A DNA stretch of 64,000 nt. Origin: Streptomyces sp. H39-S7 (GTDB lineage Bacteria; Actinomycetota; Actinomycetes; Streptomycetales; Streptomycetaceae). The stretch spans positions 30,714 to 94,713 of the forward strand of contig NZ_JAPVLU010000038.1 of the NCBI RefSeq assembly GCF_027158205.1, written 5' to 3'. Shown here one piece after another: positions 8,147-16,177 of this stretch. The notes beneath the pieces are model-generated. The model made no database searches. It was not told the DNA's origin and saw only the letters and a list, made by a program, of their open reading frames with translations. The translations under genes and the position numbers were made by a program. How positions within the stretch are numbered: the stretch's first letter is position 1; the number at the start of each line of letters is the position of its first letter.

Positions 8147-9040
8147 ATGTCGCTGGATCGCCGGGCGGTACTCACAGCCGTGGCGGGCGGGTTCCTCGCG
8201 GGATGCGCCGCCTCGCCCGATTCCGCAGGACGCCCGCGGGACCCGTCGTCCCGTCCCGGCCCGGCCACGGTCCCCACCCCGCCCCCGGCCCCGTCGAGGA
8301 CCGCGTCCCCGTCGCCCAAGCCGGCTCCCCGGGTCACGCGGGCCGCGACCGTCGCCCGGTACGGCCGAATGACCCCCGCCAGCTGGGGTTTCACCCCTCC
8401 CGGGGTCGTCACCGAACTGCCGTCCACCGCCGGGCGGGCGATAGCGCTGACCTTCGACGCGTGCGGGGGACCGGGCGGCGGGGGGTACGACCGGAAGCTG
8501 GTCGACCTGCTGCGGTCCCGCGAGGTGCCCGCGACGCTCTTCCTCAACGCGCGCTGGATCGACGCCAATCGCGCGCACTTCGAACACCTCGCGAACGATC
8601 CACTGTTCGAGATCGCCAACCACGGAACGCGTCACCGGCCGCTGTCGGTGGCGGGCCGCTCCGCGTACGGGATCGCCGGGACGCGCGACGCGGGGGAGGT
8701 CTTCGACGAGGTCGCGGGGAACCAGGAGAAGCTCACCGCCCTGCTCGGCCGTCCGCCGCGCTTCTTCCGCTCCGGCACCGCGTACTGCGACGACATCGCG
8801 GCGCGCATCGTCGCCGAACTGGGGGAGCGGTTCGCCGGTTTCGGCGTCAACGCCGACGCGGGAGCGACGTTCACCCCCGCCCAGGTGCGCGCCGCCGCCC
8901 TGACGGCGACCGCCGGCTCGGTCGTCATCGGCCATATGAACCACCCCGCGGGCGGCACCGCCGAGGGCATGGCCCGCGCCCTGCCCGAGCTGCTCGCCTC
9001 CGGTCACCGCTTCGTCCGGCTCTCGGACGCGGTGCACTGA
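8147..9040 (+). CDS. Polysaccharide deacetylase-like lipoprotein
   Basis: A 297-residue exported protein. The N-terminus has a twin-Arg-like motif (LDRRAVLTAVAGG) and a lipobox LAGC with Cys19, so a Tat-exported lipoprotein is likely. A Pro/Ser/Ala linker to residue 65 leads into a NodB-type fold: TFDACGG replaces the usual TFDDG motif, NHGTRHRP supplies the metal His pair, and HMNHPAGGT gives the last catalytic His. Members remove N- or O-acetyl groups from peptidoglycan or other surface glycans. ATG 8147 is preceded by GGGGGAA. An in-frame ATG at 8132 is possible. The missing second Asp in the TFD motif means activity should be checked. Confidence 0.8.
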   Translation: MSLDRRAVLTAVAGGFLAGCAASPDSAGRPRDPSSRPGPATVPTPPPAPSRTASPSPKPAPRVTRAATVARYGRMTPASWGFTPPGVVTELPSTAGRAIALTFDACGGPGGGGYDRKLVDLLRSREVPATLFLNARWIDANRAHFEHLANDPLFEIANHGTRHRPLSVAGRSAYGIAGTRDAGEVFDEVAGNQEKLTALLGRPPRFFRSGTAYCDDIAARIVAELGERFAGFGVNADAGATFTPAQVRAAALTATAGSVVIGHMNHPAGGTAEGMARALPELLASGHRFVRLSDAVH

Positions 9041-9075
9041 CGGCGCGGCGGGAGGGATCCTCGCATGCCTGGTAC

Positions 9076-9126
9076 TTGAACTTTCAAGGCAGTTTGCTTG
9101 AAGTTTCAACCGAGTCGGCGTACGGT
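9076..9126 (+). promoter_or_regulatory. Promoter with paired operators of the VOC gene
   Basis: Two copies of TTGAA-N2-TTCAA lie at 9076-9087 and 9098-9109, centres 22 bases apart, which is two helix turns. The second overlaps a -35 box TTGAAG (9098-9103). A -10 box TACGGT (9121-9126) follows at 17 bases. A dimeric repressor, for example of the MarR family whose sites look like this, would shut off the promoter. No regulator gene is adjacent, so it must act in trans. Confidence 0.7.
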
Positions 9127-9180
9127 CGAAAGAGTCCCGCCGGCCACGGTGCCGACCGATGTCAGACCAGGAGCGCCACC

Positions 9181-9678
9181 ATGTCCGTACGCCGCCTCAA
9201 CCACGCAGTGCTCTACATCCGCGACGTCCCGCGCGCCGTCGAGTTCTACACCGACGTCTTCGGCTTCAAGGTCGACGTGGAGATCCCCGGCCGGGCCGCC
9301 TTCCTCAGTGCCCGGGAGACCCTCAACGACCACGACCTCGGCCTCTTCGCGCTCGGCGCGGACGCCCCCGGTCCCGAGCAGGGCCGGGTCGGCCTCTACC
9401 ACCTGGCCTGGGAGGTCGGCACGCTCGGCGAACTCGCTGAGGCCGCCGCCAAGCTGACGGAGCGCGGCTCGCTGGTCGGCGCGACCAACCACGGGGTGTC
9501 GAAGTCCCTGTACGCCAAGGACCCCGACGGCAACGAGTTCGAGATCATGTGGCGGGTGCCCCGCGAGGACTGGCCGGCCGGCGGCGAGCCGCAGCTGCGG
9601 GCGCTGGACCTCCAGGAGTCGCTCGACCGCTGGGGTCCGGACCTGAAGACCGGTGCGGCCGCCGGTTCGGCCACCTGA
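9181..9678 (+). CDS. VOC superfamily (glyoxalase/dioxygenase-like) protein
   Basis: A 165-residue protein with two beta-alpha-beta-beta-beta modules typical of vicinal oxygen chelate enzymes. Metal-ligand candidates are His8 (LNHAVLY), the His in YHLAWEV and the Glu in KDPDGNEFEIMWRVP; this last motif is characteristic of extradiol dioxygenases and related VOC proteins. The product may oxidise or isomerise an aromatic or electrophilic substrate, or confer resistance. The promoter carries two operator copies, so expression is inducible. The gene is monocistronic: a hairpin follows the stop codon and no partner gene is close. The actual substrate is unknown. Confidence 0.8.
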   Translation: MSVRRLNHAVLYIRDVPRAVEFYTDVFGFKVDVEIPGRAAFLSARETLNDHDLGLFALGADAPGPEQGRVGLYHLAWEVGTLGELAEAAAKLTERGSLVGATNHGVSKSLYAKDPDGNEFEIMWRVPREDWPAGGEPQLRALDLQESLDRWGPDLKTGAAAGSAT

Positions 9679-9679
9679 T

Positions 9680-9707
9680 CCACCCCTCCCGTCGCTCTCC
9701 GGGGTGG
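9680..9707 (+). terminator. Possible hairpin after the VOC gene
   Basis: CCACCCC (9680-9686) pairs with GGGGTGG (9701-9707) across a 14-base loop immediately after the stop codon. The stem is short and no T run follows. Confidence 0.4.
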
Positions 9708-10012
9708 CCGTCGTTCGCTCCCCGGACCCCGCCGACGACGGTTTCCGGTCGAGAGTGGTGGGCCGGGAAAGCTCAGAGTGCCGCGTCGTCCCAGCTCACG
9801 GACGTTCACCGGGGCGCGCCACGCCCGAGTGTCCGCATGCTGGACGGTTCACCCGGTGCGTTCGAAGCCCTCACTGAGCTGCCCGTATCGAACAATGAGC
9901 CATCGTGCGATCACGCACCGCGACCAGAAGTGATCGTTCGAGCTGTGGTGCGCGAAACATCTCCGCAATACTCCGTCCGTTATCCGCAACCAACGGAGAA
10001 GGAGTGTTCGGA
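9708..10012. other. Intergenic region upstream of the protease inhibitor
   Basis: About 300 bases with no coding frame. The only structure I see is GTGCG (9905-9909) inverted against CGCAC (9914-9918), a possible operator about 95 bases before the inhibitor start. I find no convincing -35/-10 pair. GGAGAAGGAG directly before the next gene is its ribosome site. Confidence 0.5.
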
Positions 10013-10447
10013 ATGCGATACACCCTAGGTGCGATCGGAGTGGGGGCCGCCCTGGCCCTCAGCTGTGCGGCGGGCACCAGTGGGACCGCCCGTGCCGAGT
10101 CAGCCCAGCCGCAGAGCCTGTACGCGCCCTCGTCGATGGTGCTGACCATCGGCAAGGGGGAGGACCCCGCGACTGCCACGATCCAGCGCGCCGCGCTGCT
10201 GCGCTGCAGCCCCACCGCCGGTGGAGACCACCCGGACCCGCGGACCGCGTGTACGGAACTGGCCCTGGCGAGCGGGAACTTCGACGCGCTGTTAGCTTCC
10301 GACCCCAACCGGATCTGCCCCAAGATCTGGGATCCGGTGGTGGTCACCGCGGACGGCGTGTGGCAGGGGCAGCGGATCTCGTACACGCACACCTACGCGA
10401 ACTCCTGCGTCAAGGGGGGCGGTACCGGGCCGGTCTTCTCCTTCTGA
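10013..10447 (+). CDS. Subtilisin-inhibitor-like (SSI) protease inhibitor with a TTA codon
   Basis: A 144-residue secreted inhibitor: Sec signal ending near TARA-ESAQ, then a mature domain of about 110 residues starting SLYAPSSMVLTIG, the hallmark of Streptomyces SSI proteins. The two disulfide pairs are visible (LLRCSP...RTACTEL and RICPKIWDPV...ANSCVKG). By alignment with SSI the reactive-site P1 residue is Lys104 in CPKIWDP, predicting trypsin-like protease inhibition as well as subtilisin binding. SSI proteins control extracellular proteases during aerial growth. Codon 94 (10292-10294) is TTA, so translation needs the bldA tRNA and should be developmental. ATG 10013 has GGAGAAGGAG upstream. 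The N-terminal extension possible from 9905 is noncoding in character. Confidence 0.95.
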   Translation: MRYTLGAIGVGAALALSCAAGTSGTARAESAQPQSLYAPSSMVLTIGKGEDPATATIQRAALLRCSPTAGGDHPDPRTACTELALASGNFDALLASDPNRICPKIWDPVVVTADGVWQGQRISYTHTYANSCVKGGGTGPVFSF

Positions 10448-10502
10448 GCCGGGGGTGAACGCCTGTGCCCAGGGGTGTCGCGGCTGTTGTGAGACCGGCC
10501 AC

Positions 10503-10517
10503 TCGGGTCAAACCCGA
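10503..10517. promoter_or_regulatory. Inverted repeat before the Pls operon
   Basis: TCGGGT (10503-10508) and ACCCGA (10512-10517) form a 15-base inverted repeat around CAA, about 65 bases before the leader ORF. It could be an operator of the synthetase operon or a weak terminator for the inhibitor gene; the arms are too short to terminate alone. Confidence 0.35.
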
Positions 10518-10581
10518 CAGGCTGTGTTCATCTTGCGCCGGTAACGTGCCCAAACAGACCACGTACCTCGGAGGGTAAGAC

Positions 10582-10671
10582 ATGCGTCCGTTCCTGGCCG
10601 GCACAGATCGGATCGACGCGCGCTGTGCGCCGCCGTCCCTCGCACCGGCCGGGAACGGGGGCACTGCATGA
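10582..10671 (+). CDS. 29-residue leader peptide overlapping the synthetase start
   Basis: ATG 10582 follows a near-perfect ribosome site GGAGGG (10570-10575) at good spacing. The frame runs 29 codons, beginning MRPFLAGTDR and ending GNGGTA, and stops at TGA 10669-10671. That stop overlaps the synthetase start in an ATGA arrangement, the classic layout for translational coupling. The peptide has no signal sequence and no obvious run of a regulatory amino acid, so ribosome delivery to the long downstream gene is a more likely role than attenuation. One Cys and several Pro are present. The ribosome site here is stronger than the one at the synthetase start, which supports real translation. No family is recognised. 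Confidence 0.65.
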   Translation: MRPFLAGTDRIDARCAPPSLAPAGNGGTA

Positions 10672-13600
10672 CGCTGGCCGAGGCACCCGAGCTGACGCTC
10701 GACACCGTGATCGACCCGGCCGGGTCGATCGCAGCGCCCCGCGCGGTCTTCTCCGCGAACGGTCCCGCACCCGAACGGACCCTGCTCGACATCCTGGCCG
10801 AGACCACCCGCAGGTACCCGAACGGCGCAGCCGTCGACGACGGTTCCACCGCGCTGAGCTACCGCGCGCTGGCGGCGGAGACCGAGGCGCTGCGGCTGCG
10901 GCTCGCCGCGGCGGGCATCGGCGCCGGTGACCGGGTCGGCGTCCGGGTGCCGTCCGGTACCAGCGACCTGTACATCTCGATCCTCGCGGTCCTCGCGGCA
11001 GGCGCCGCCTACGTGCCGGTGGACGCCGAGGACCCCGAAGAGCGCGCCGAGTTGGTCTTCTCGGAGGCGGGCGTGAGCGCCGTCATCGGCGCACACCGCG
11101 AGATCCGCTCCTGCGGCACCCCGCACGGGGTCGTGGGCCGGCGACCCGGACCCGACGACGACGCCTGGATCATCTTCACCTCGGGCTCGACCGGCAAACC
11201 CAAGGGCGTCGCCGTCACCCACCGCAGCGCCGCGGCGTTCGTGGACGCCGAAGCCGGACTCTTCCTCACCGAGGAGCCCATCGGCCCCGGCGACCGGGTG
11301 CTGGCCGGGCTGTCGGTCGCCTTCGACGCCTCCTGCGAGGAGATGTGGCTCGCCTGGCGGTACGGCGCCTGCCTCGTCGCCGCACCGCGCTCACTGGTGC
11401 GCACCGGGCTCGACCTGGGCCCCTGGCTGGTCGAGCAGCGCATCACCGTCGTGTCGACCGTGCCCACCCTGGCGGCGCTGTGGCCGTCCGAGGCGCTCGA
11501 CGACGTCCGGCTGCTGATCTTCGGCGGCGAGGCCTGCCCGCCCGAACTCGCCGAGCGGACGGCCGTCGAGGGCCGCGAGGTGTGGAACACCTACGGCCCG
11601 ACCGAGGCGACCGTGGTCGCCTGCGCCGCCCAACTCACCGGCGAGGGCCCGGTCAGGATCGGACTGCCGCTCGACGGCTGGGACCTGGCGGTCGTGGACG
11701 CGCGCGGCGACCTCGTGCCCATGGGCGAGGTCGGCGAACTCGTCATCGGCGGGGTCGGGCTGGCCCGCTACCTCGACGCGGACAAGGACGCCGAGAAGTA
11801 CGCGCCGCTGCCCTCGCTGGGCTGGGAGCGCGCCTACCGCAGCGGCGACCTGGTCCGTGCCGACGCCGAGGGACTGCTCTTCATCGGCAGGGCGGACGAG
11901 CAGATCAAACTGGGCGGCCGCCGGATCGAACTCGGCGAGGTCGACGCGGCGCTGCAGGCGCTGCCGAACGTCGCGGGCGCGGCGGCCGCCGTCCGCACCA
12001 CCCGGGGCGGCAACCAGATCCTCGTCGGCTACGTGGTGAGCGCGGAGCGGGACACGGCCGGCGACATGCCGGCCGTCGAGGGGACCCTGGCCGAAGCGAC
12101 ACCGGCCGTCGAAGCGGCACCGGCCGAAGCGGCACCGGCCGGCGAAGCCGGCGGCGCCTTCGACCCCGTCGACGCGCTGCGCCGGCTGCGCGAGGCGCTG
12201 CCCGCCTCGCTCGTGCCGCTCATCGCGGTCGTCGACACCCTGCCCACCCGGACCTCGGGCACGGTCGACCGGGCCGCGCTGCCGTGGCCGCTGCCCTCGG
12301 TGGACACCACCGGGCAGGAGAGCCCGCGGGAAGGCACCGAGGCGTGGCTGGCGGAGCAGTGGGCCGAGATCCTGGGCACCTCCGTGGGCTCCGCCGACGC
12401 AGAGTTCTTCGCGATCGGCGGCAGCAGCCTCGGCGCCGCCCGCCTGGTCGCCCTCATCCGTGCGCGCTTCCCCAACGTCTCCGTCAGCGATATCTACCAG
12501 AACCCGGCGCTGGGCGCGCTGGCCCGCGTGCTGGAGGCCTCGGACGCCCGCGAGAGCGCCGTGCGCACCGTACGGCCCACCCCGCGGCGCGCCGCCGCCG
12601 TACAACTGGCGCTGATGATCCCGCTGCTGACCATCCCGGGGCTGCGCTGGGCCGTGGGGATCGCCGCGCTGAACAACGTGCTCACCCGGTACGCGGGCTT
12701 CGAGTGGGCGCCCACCGTGTCCTGGTGGTGGGTGGCGCTGGGCTGGCTGCTGTGGGTCAGTTCGGCCGGCCGGGTGGCCGTCGCGGCCGGCGGCGCGCGG
12801 CTGCTGCTGCGCGGAGTCCGTCCCGGCACCTATCCGCGCGGCGGCAGCGTCCACCTGCGGCTGTGGACCGCGGAACGGCTGGCCGAGCGCGTCGGCGCGA
12901 ACCGTCTGACCGGCACCTGGATCACCCACTACGCCCGCGCCCTCGGCGCGCGGATCGGCGCGGACGCCGATCTGCACTCGCTGCCGCCCGTCACCGGGAT
13001 GCTGCGGCTCGGCAAGGGCTGCGCCATCGAGCCGGAGGTGGACCTGTCGGGCCACTGGCTCGACGGCGACCTGCTGCACATCGGCAAGATCCGCATCGGC
13101 GCGGCGGCCACGGTCGGCGCGCGCAGCACCCTGTTCCCCGGCGCCCGCGTCGGCAAGCGCGCCGAGATCGCACCGGGCTCCGGCGTGACCGGGGCGGTGC
13201 CGGCCGGCCAGCGCTGGTCGGGTGTTCCGGCCGCGCGCACCGGCAAGGCCGCCCACCGCTGGCCGAACAGCCGCCCGCCGCGCACCCGGCGCTGGACCCT
13301 GGTCTACGGCCTCACCTCCACCGCGCTGGGCCTGCTGCCCGCACTGGCGGCGCTGCCAGGGCTGCTGACGCTGCTGCTGTTCGTCCGCGGCGAGTCCGCT
13401 CCCGGCGCCGTGCTCGCCGCCGCGCTGATCGCCGTACCGCTCGCCACGGCGGTGTCGCTGGCCGCCTACGCGCTGCTCGTCCTGGTCCTGGTCAGGGCGC
13501 TGGGCGCCGGGCTGCGCGAGGGGTACCACGCGGTGCACAGCGCGGTCGCCTGGCGGGCCTGGGCGACCGAGCGGCTGATGAACGCCGCGCGCGTCGTGCT

Positions 13601-14699
13601 CTTCCCGCTGTACGCGAGCCTGTTCACCCCGGTGTGGCTGCGCGCCCTGGGCATGAAGGTCGGGCGGCGCGTCGAGGCGTCGACGGTCCTGGCCCTGCCC
13701 GCGATGACCACCGTCGGCGACGGCGCGTTCCTCGCCGACGACACGATGGTCGCCACCTACGAGCTGGGCGGCGGGTGGATGCGCATCGCCGCCGCCCGGG
13801 TCGGCAAGCGGGCGTTCCTGGGCAACTCCGGGATGACCGCGCCGGGCCGCTCGGTGCCGAAGAACGGCCTGGTCGGCGTGTTGTCCTCGACGCCGAAGGG
13901 CGCCAAGGCGGGGAGCTCCTGGCTGGGCATGCCGCCGATGAAGCTGCCCCGGGCCGCGGAGGCCGGGGACCAGAGCCGCACCTACGACCCGCCCCGCGCT
14001 CTGATGGCGGCGCGCGCGGCCGTCGAACTGTGCCGGGTCGTCCCGGTCATGTGCACCGTCGCCCTCGCGGTCCTGGTCGCGGGCGCGTTCGAGGCGCTGG
14101 CGGGTACCGCAGGGTTCGCCGTCGCGGCGCTGTGCGGCGGCCTGCTGCTGGCGGCCGCGGGGCTGCTGGCCTGCGGGGTCGCCGTCGCGGCCAAGTGGCT
14201 GCTGGTCGGCAGGTTCCGCACGGTCGAGCACCCGCTGTGGAGCTCGTTCGTGTGGCGCAACGAGCTCGCCGACACCTTCGTCGAGGTGCTGGCCGTGCCG
14301 TGGCTGGTGGGATCGGTCCCCGGCACCCCGCTGATGAACCTGTGGCTGCGGACGCTCGGCGCGCGGATCGGCCGCGGCGCCTGGTGCGAGACGTACTGGC
14401 TGCCGGAGGCCGACCTGGTGCGGGTCGGCGCCGGGGCCACCGTCAACCGGGGCTGCGTGGTGCAGACGCACCTGTTCCACGACCGGATCATGCGCATGGA
14501 CACCGTGGAGCTGGGGGATGGTTCAACCCTGGGTCCGCATGGCATCGTGCTACCCGGTGCGACCGTCGGGCCGCGCACCACCATCGGTCCCGCGTCGCTC
14601 GTCATGCGCGGCGAGTCGGTGCCCGAGGGCACCCGCTGGCTCGGCAATCCGATCGCCGCCTGGCACACCGACCGGCACGCAGAGGGGACCCGCAGTTAG
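10668..14699 (+). CDS. Pls/PosA-type membrane nonribosomal peptide synthetase
   Basis: A 1343-residue single-module synthetase laid out like epsilon-poly-lysine synthetase. Adenylation domain at about 1-545 (IIFTSGSTGKPKGV; FDASCEEMW; NTYGPTEATV; GRADEQIKLGGRR). Carrier domain with FFAIGGSSLGAARLV near 580-595. Then six or so membrane spans alternating with three acetyltransferase-like, left-handed-helix-type soluble domains (about 735-865, 985-1110 and 1205-1335). Pls-type enzymes link one amino acid into a cationic chain without a condensation domain. By hand alignment to PheA the selectivity residues read D-A-E-S-I-G-T-V-V. Oddities: the A10 motif reads SGTVDR, with Thr532 where the catalytic Lys normally is, and an Ala/Glu/Pro-rich insert precedes it. 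Start coupled to a leader ORF; stop overlaps the M1 peptidase. The product is not predictable. Confidence 0.9.
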   Translation: MTLAEAPELTLDTVIDPAGSIAAPRAVFSANGPAPERTLLDILAETTRRYPNGAAVDDGSTALSYRALAAETEALRLRLAAAGIGAGDRVGVRVPSGTSDLYISILAVLAAGAAYVPVDAEDPEERAELVFSEAGVSAVIGAHREIRSCGTPHGVVGRRPGPDDDAWIIFTSGSTGKPKGVAVTHRSAAAFVDAEAGLFLTEEPIGPGDRVLAGLSVAFDASCEEMWLAWRYGACLVAAPRSLVRTGLDLGPWLVEQRITVVSTVPTLAALWPSEALDDVRLLIFGGEACPPELAERTAVEGREVWNTYGPTEATVVACAAQLTGEGPVRIGLPLDGWDLAVVDARGDLVPMGEVGELVIGGVGLARYLDADKDAEKYAPLPSLGWERAYRSGDLVRADAEGLLFIGRADEQIKLGGRRIELGEVDAALQALPNVAGAAAAVRTTRGGNQILVGYVVSAERDTAGDMPAVEGTLAEATPAVEAAPAEAAPAGEAGGAFDPVDALRRLREALPASLVPLIAVVDTLPTRTSGTVDRAALPWPLPSVDTTGQESPREGTEAWLAEQWAEILGTSVGSADAEFFAIGGSSLGAARLVALIRARFPNVSVSDIYQNPALGALARVLEASDARESAVRTVRPTPRRAAAVQLALMIPLLTIPGLRWAVGIAALNNVLTRYAGFEWAPTVSWWWVALGWLLWVSSAGRVAVAAGGARLLLRGVRPGTYPRGGSVHLRLWTAERLAERVGANRLTGTWITHYARALGARIGADADLHSLPPVTGMLRLGKGCAIEPEVDLSGHWLDGDLLHIGKIRIGAAATVGARSTLFPGARVGKRAEIAPGSGVTGAVPAGQRWSGVPAARTGKAAHRWPNSRPPRTRRWTLVYGLTSTALGLLPALAALPGLLTLLLFVRGESAPGAVLAAALIAVPLATAVSLAAYALLVLVLVRALGAGLREGYHAVHSAVAWRAWATERLMNAARVVLFPLYASLFTPVWLRALGMKVGRRVEASTVLALPAMTTVGDGAFLADDTMVATYELGGGWMRIAAARVGKRAFLGNSGMTAPGRSVPKNGLVGVLSSTPKGAKAGSSWLGMPPMKLPRAAEAGDQSRTYDPPRALMAARAAVELCRVVPVMCTVALAVLVAGAFEALAGTAGFAVAALCGGLLLAAAGLLACGVAVAAKWLLVGRFRTVEHPLWSSFVWRNELADTFVEVLAVPWLVGSVPGTPLMNLWLRTLGARIGRGAWCETYWLPEADLVRVGAGATVNRGCVVQTHLFHDRIMRMDTVELGDGSTLGPHGIVLPGATVGPRTTIGPASLVMRGESVPEGTRWLGNPIAAWHTDRHAEGTRS

Positions 14700-16060
14700 T
14701 GAACAAGGCACCGGGGGGCGGCCGTGCGGCCGCCCCGGCCCCGCCCGGGGCGGCCGTCTCCACCGATTCGTACCTGCCCGAGCACGGCAACGGCGGCTAC
14801 CGCACGGTGCGCTACGACCTCGAGCTGGACTTCCGGCCGAGCGCCGACCGGCTCTCCGGGCGGGCACGGATCTCCGCGGTCACCGACCACGCGCTCTCCG
14901 AGTTCAGCCTCGACTTCGGGACGTTCCGGATCGACCGGGTCCTGGTGGACGGCAAACGCCCCGCCCGCTACACCCACCGCGCCGGGAAGCTGCGGGTGCG
15001 CCCCGCCCGTGAACTGCCCGCGGGGGCGGCCTTCACGATCGAGGTGCGCTACGTCGGCACCCCGCGGCCGATCCGCAGCCGCTACTGGGGCGACCTGGGC
15101 TGGGAGCCGCTGGAGTACGGCGCGCTGGTGGCCGGCCAGCCGATCGGCGCGCCCTCGTGGTTCCCCTGCAACGACCACCCGTCCGACAAGGCTGTCTACC
15201 GCATCGCGGTGACGGCGCCGACGGTCTGCACGGTGCTCGCCAACGGGACCCTGGAGTCGTGCACCATCGGCGGTTCCACCACGACGTGGGTCTACGAGCA
15301 GCGGGCGCCGATGGCGAGCTACCTCGCCAGCGTCCAGATCGGTCCCTACGAGCTGGTGGAGCACCTCGGCGGGCCGATCGCGCAGCCCGCGGCCGTCCCG
15401 ATGGGCCTGCTCGTCCCGTTCGCCCACGACTTCGGCCGGCAGCCGGAGATGATGGAGCTGTTCCAGGACCTCTTCGGCCCGTATCCCTTCGAGGACTACG
15501 CGGTGGTCGTGGTCGACGAGGAGCTGGAGGTGCCGGTCGAGGCGCAGGCCCTGTCGGTCTTCGGCGCCAACCACGTCGACGGGCGGCGCGGCTTCGAGCG
15601 CCTGGTGGCCCATGAGCTGGCGCACCAGTGGTTCGGCAACAGCCTCACCGTCGCCGACTGGCGGCACATCTGGCTGAACGAGGGGTTCGCCTGCTACGCC
15701 GAATGGCTGTGGTCGGAGGCCGCGGGCGGCGCCCCCGCCGCCGTCCTGGCCGCCCGCGCGCGGGCCCGGCTCGCCGGACTGCCGCAGGATCTGCGGGTCG
15801 GCGACCCTGGCGTGCAGCGGATGTTCGACGACCGGGTCTACAAGCGCGGCGCGCTCACGCTGCACGCGCTGCGCACCACCATGGGCGACACGGCCTTCTT
15901 CGCGCTGCTGCGCACCTGGACGTCGCAGTACCGCCACCGCACCGTCAGCACCGAGCAGTTCACCGCTCTCGCGCAGCAGTACACCCCGCACTCGCTGGAC
16001 ACCCTGTTCACGGCGTGGCTGCGCGAGCCCGCACTGCCGGCGCTGCCCCGGCCCCGTTAG
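14699..16060 (+). CDS. M1 family zinc aminopeptidase
   Basis: A 453-residue peptidase without signal peptide. The zinc site HELAHQWFGN has His305, Glu306 and His309, with the third ligand in NEGFACYAEW (Glu328, 19 residues after His309). The usual GAMEN exopeptidase motif is replaced by PVEAQALSVFG. GTG 14699 overlaps the synthetase TAG by one base and is preceded by AGAGGGGA, so the two proteins are made together. Zinc aminopeptidases that degrade epsilon-poly-lysine are described in producing streptomycetes. The tight coupling suggests this one trims, recycles or detoxifies the polymer made by the neighbour. The link is inferred from context. The shorter length compared with the 850-residue M1 enzymes reflects absence of the C-terminal helical domain, as in compact actinobacterial members. 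Confidence 0.9.
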   Translation: MNKAPGGGRAAAPAPPGAAVSTDSYLPEHGNGGYRTVRYDLELDFRPSADRLSGRARISAVTDHALSEFSLDFGTFRIDRVLVDGKRPARYTHRAGKLRVRPARELPAGAAFTIEVRYVGTPRPIRSRYWGDLGWEPLEYGALVAGQPIGAPSWFPCNDHPSDKAVYRIAVTAPTVCTVLANGTLESCTIGGSTTTWVYEQRAPMASYLASVQIGPYELVEHLGGPIAQPAAVPMGLLVPFAHDFGRQPEMMELFQDLFGPYPFEDYAVVVVDEELEVPVEAQALSVFGANHVDGRRGFERLVAHELAHQWFGNSLTVADWRHIWLNEGFACYAEWLWSEAAGGAPAAVLAARARARLAGLPQDLRVGDPGVQRMFDDRVYKRGALTLHALRTTMGDTAFFALLRTWTSQYRHRTVSTEQFTALAQQYTPHSLDTLFTAWLREPALPALPRPR

Positions 16061-16095
16061 CCGGCCGCGTCTCCGTACCCGGCGTCCCCGCACCG

Positions 16096-16140
16096 CGCGT
16101 CCCGGTGCCACCTCGCGTTCCGGTGCCACCCCGCGTTCCG
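16096..16140 (+). repeat. 18-base tandem repeat, 2.5 copies
   Basis: CGCGT(C/T)CCGGTGCCACC(T/C) occurs at 16096-16113 and 16114-16131, and a third partial copy starts at 16132. It lies in noncoding DNA after the M1 peptidase stop. The 18-base period could be decayed coding repeat or replication slippage; no hairpin potential is evident. Confidence 0.6.
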
Positions 16141-16177
16141 ACACGCCCGGACGCGGCCCGGAATACGGGGATATGTC

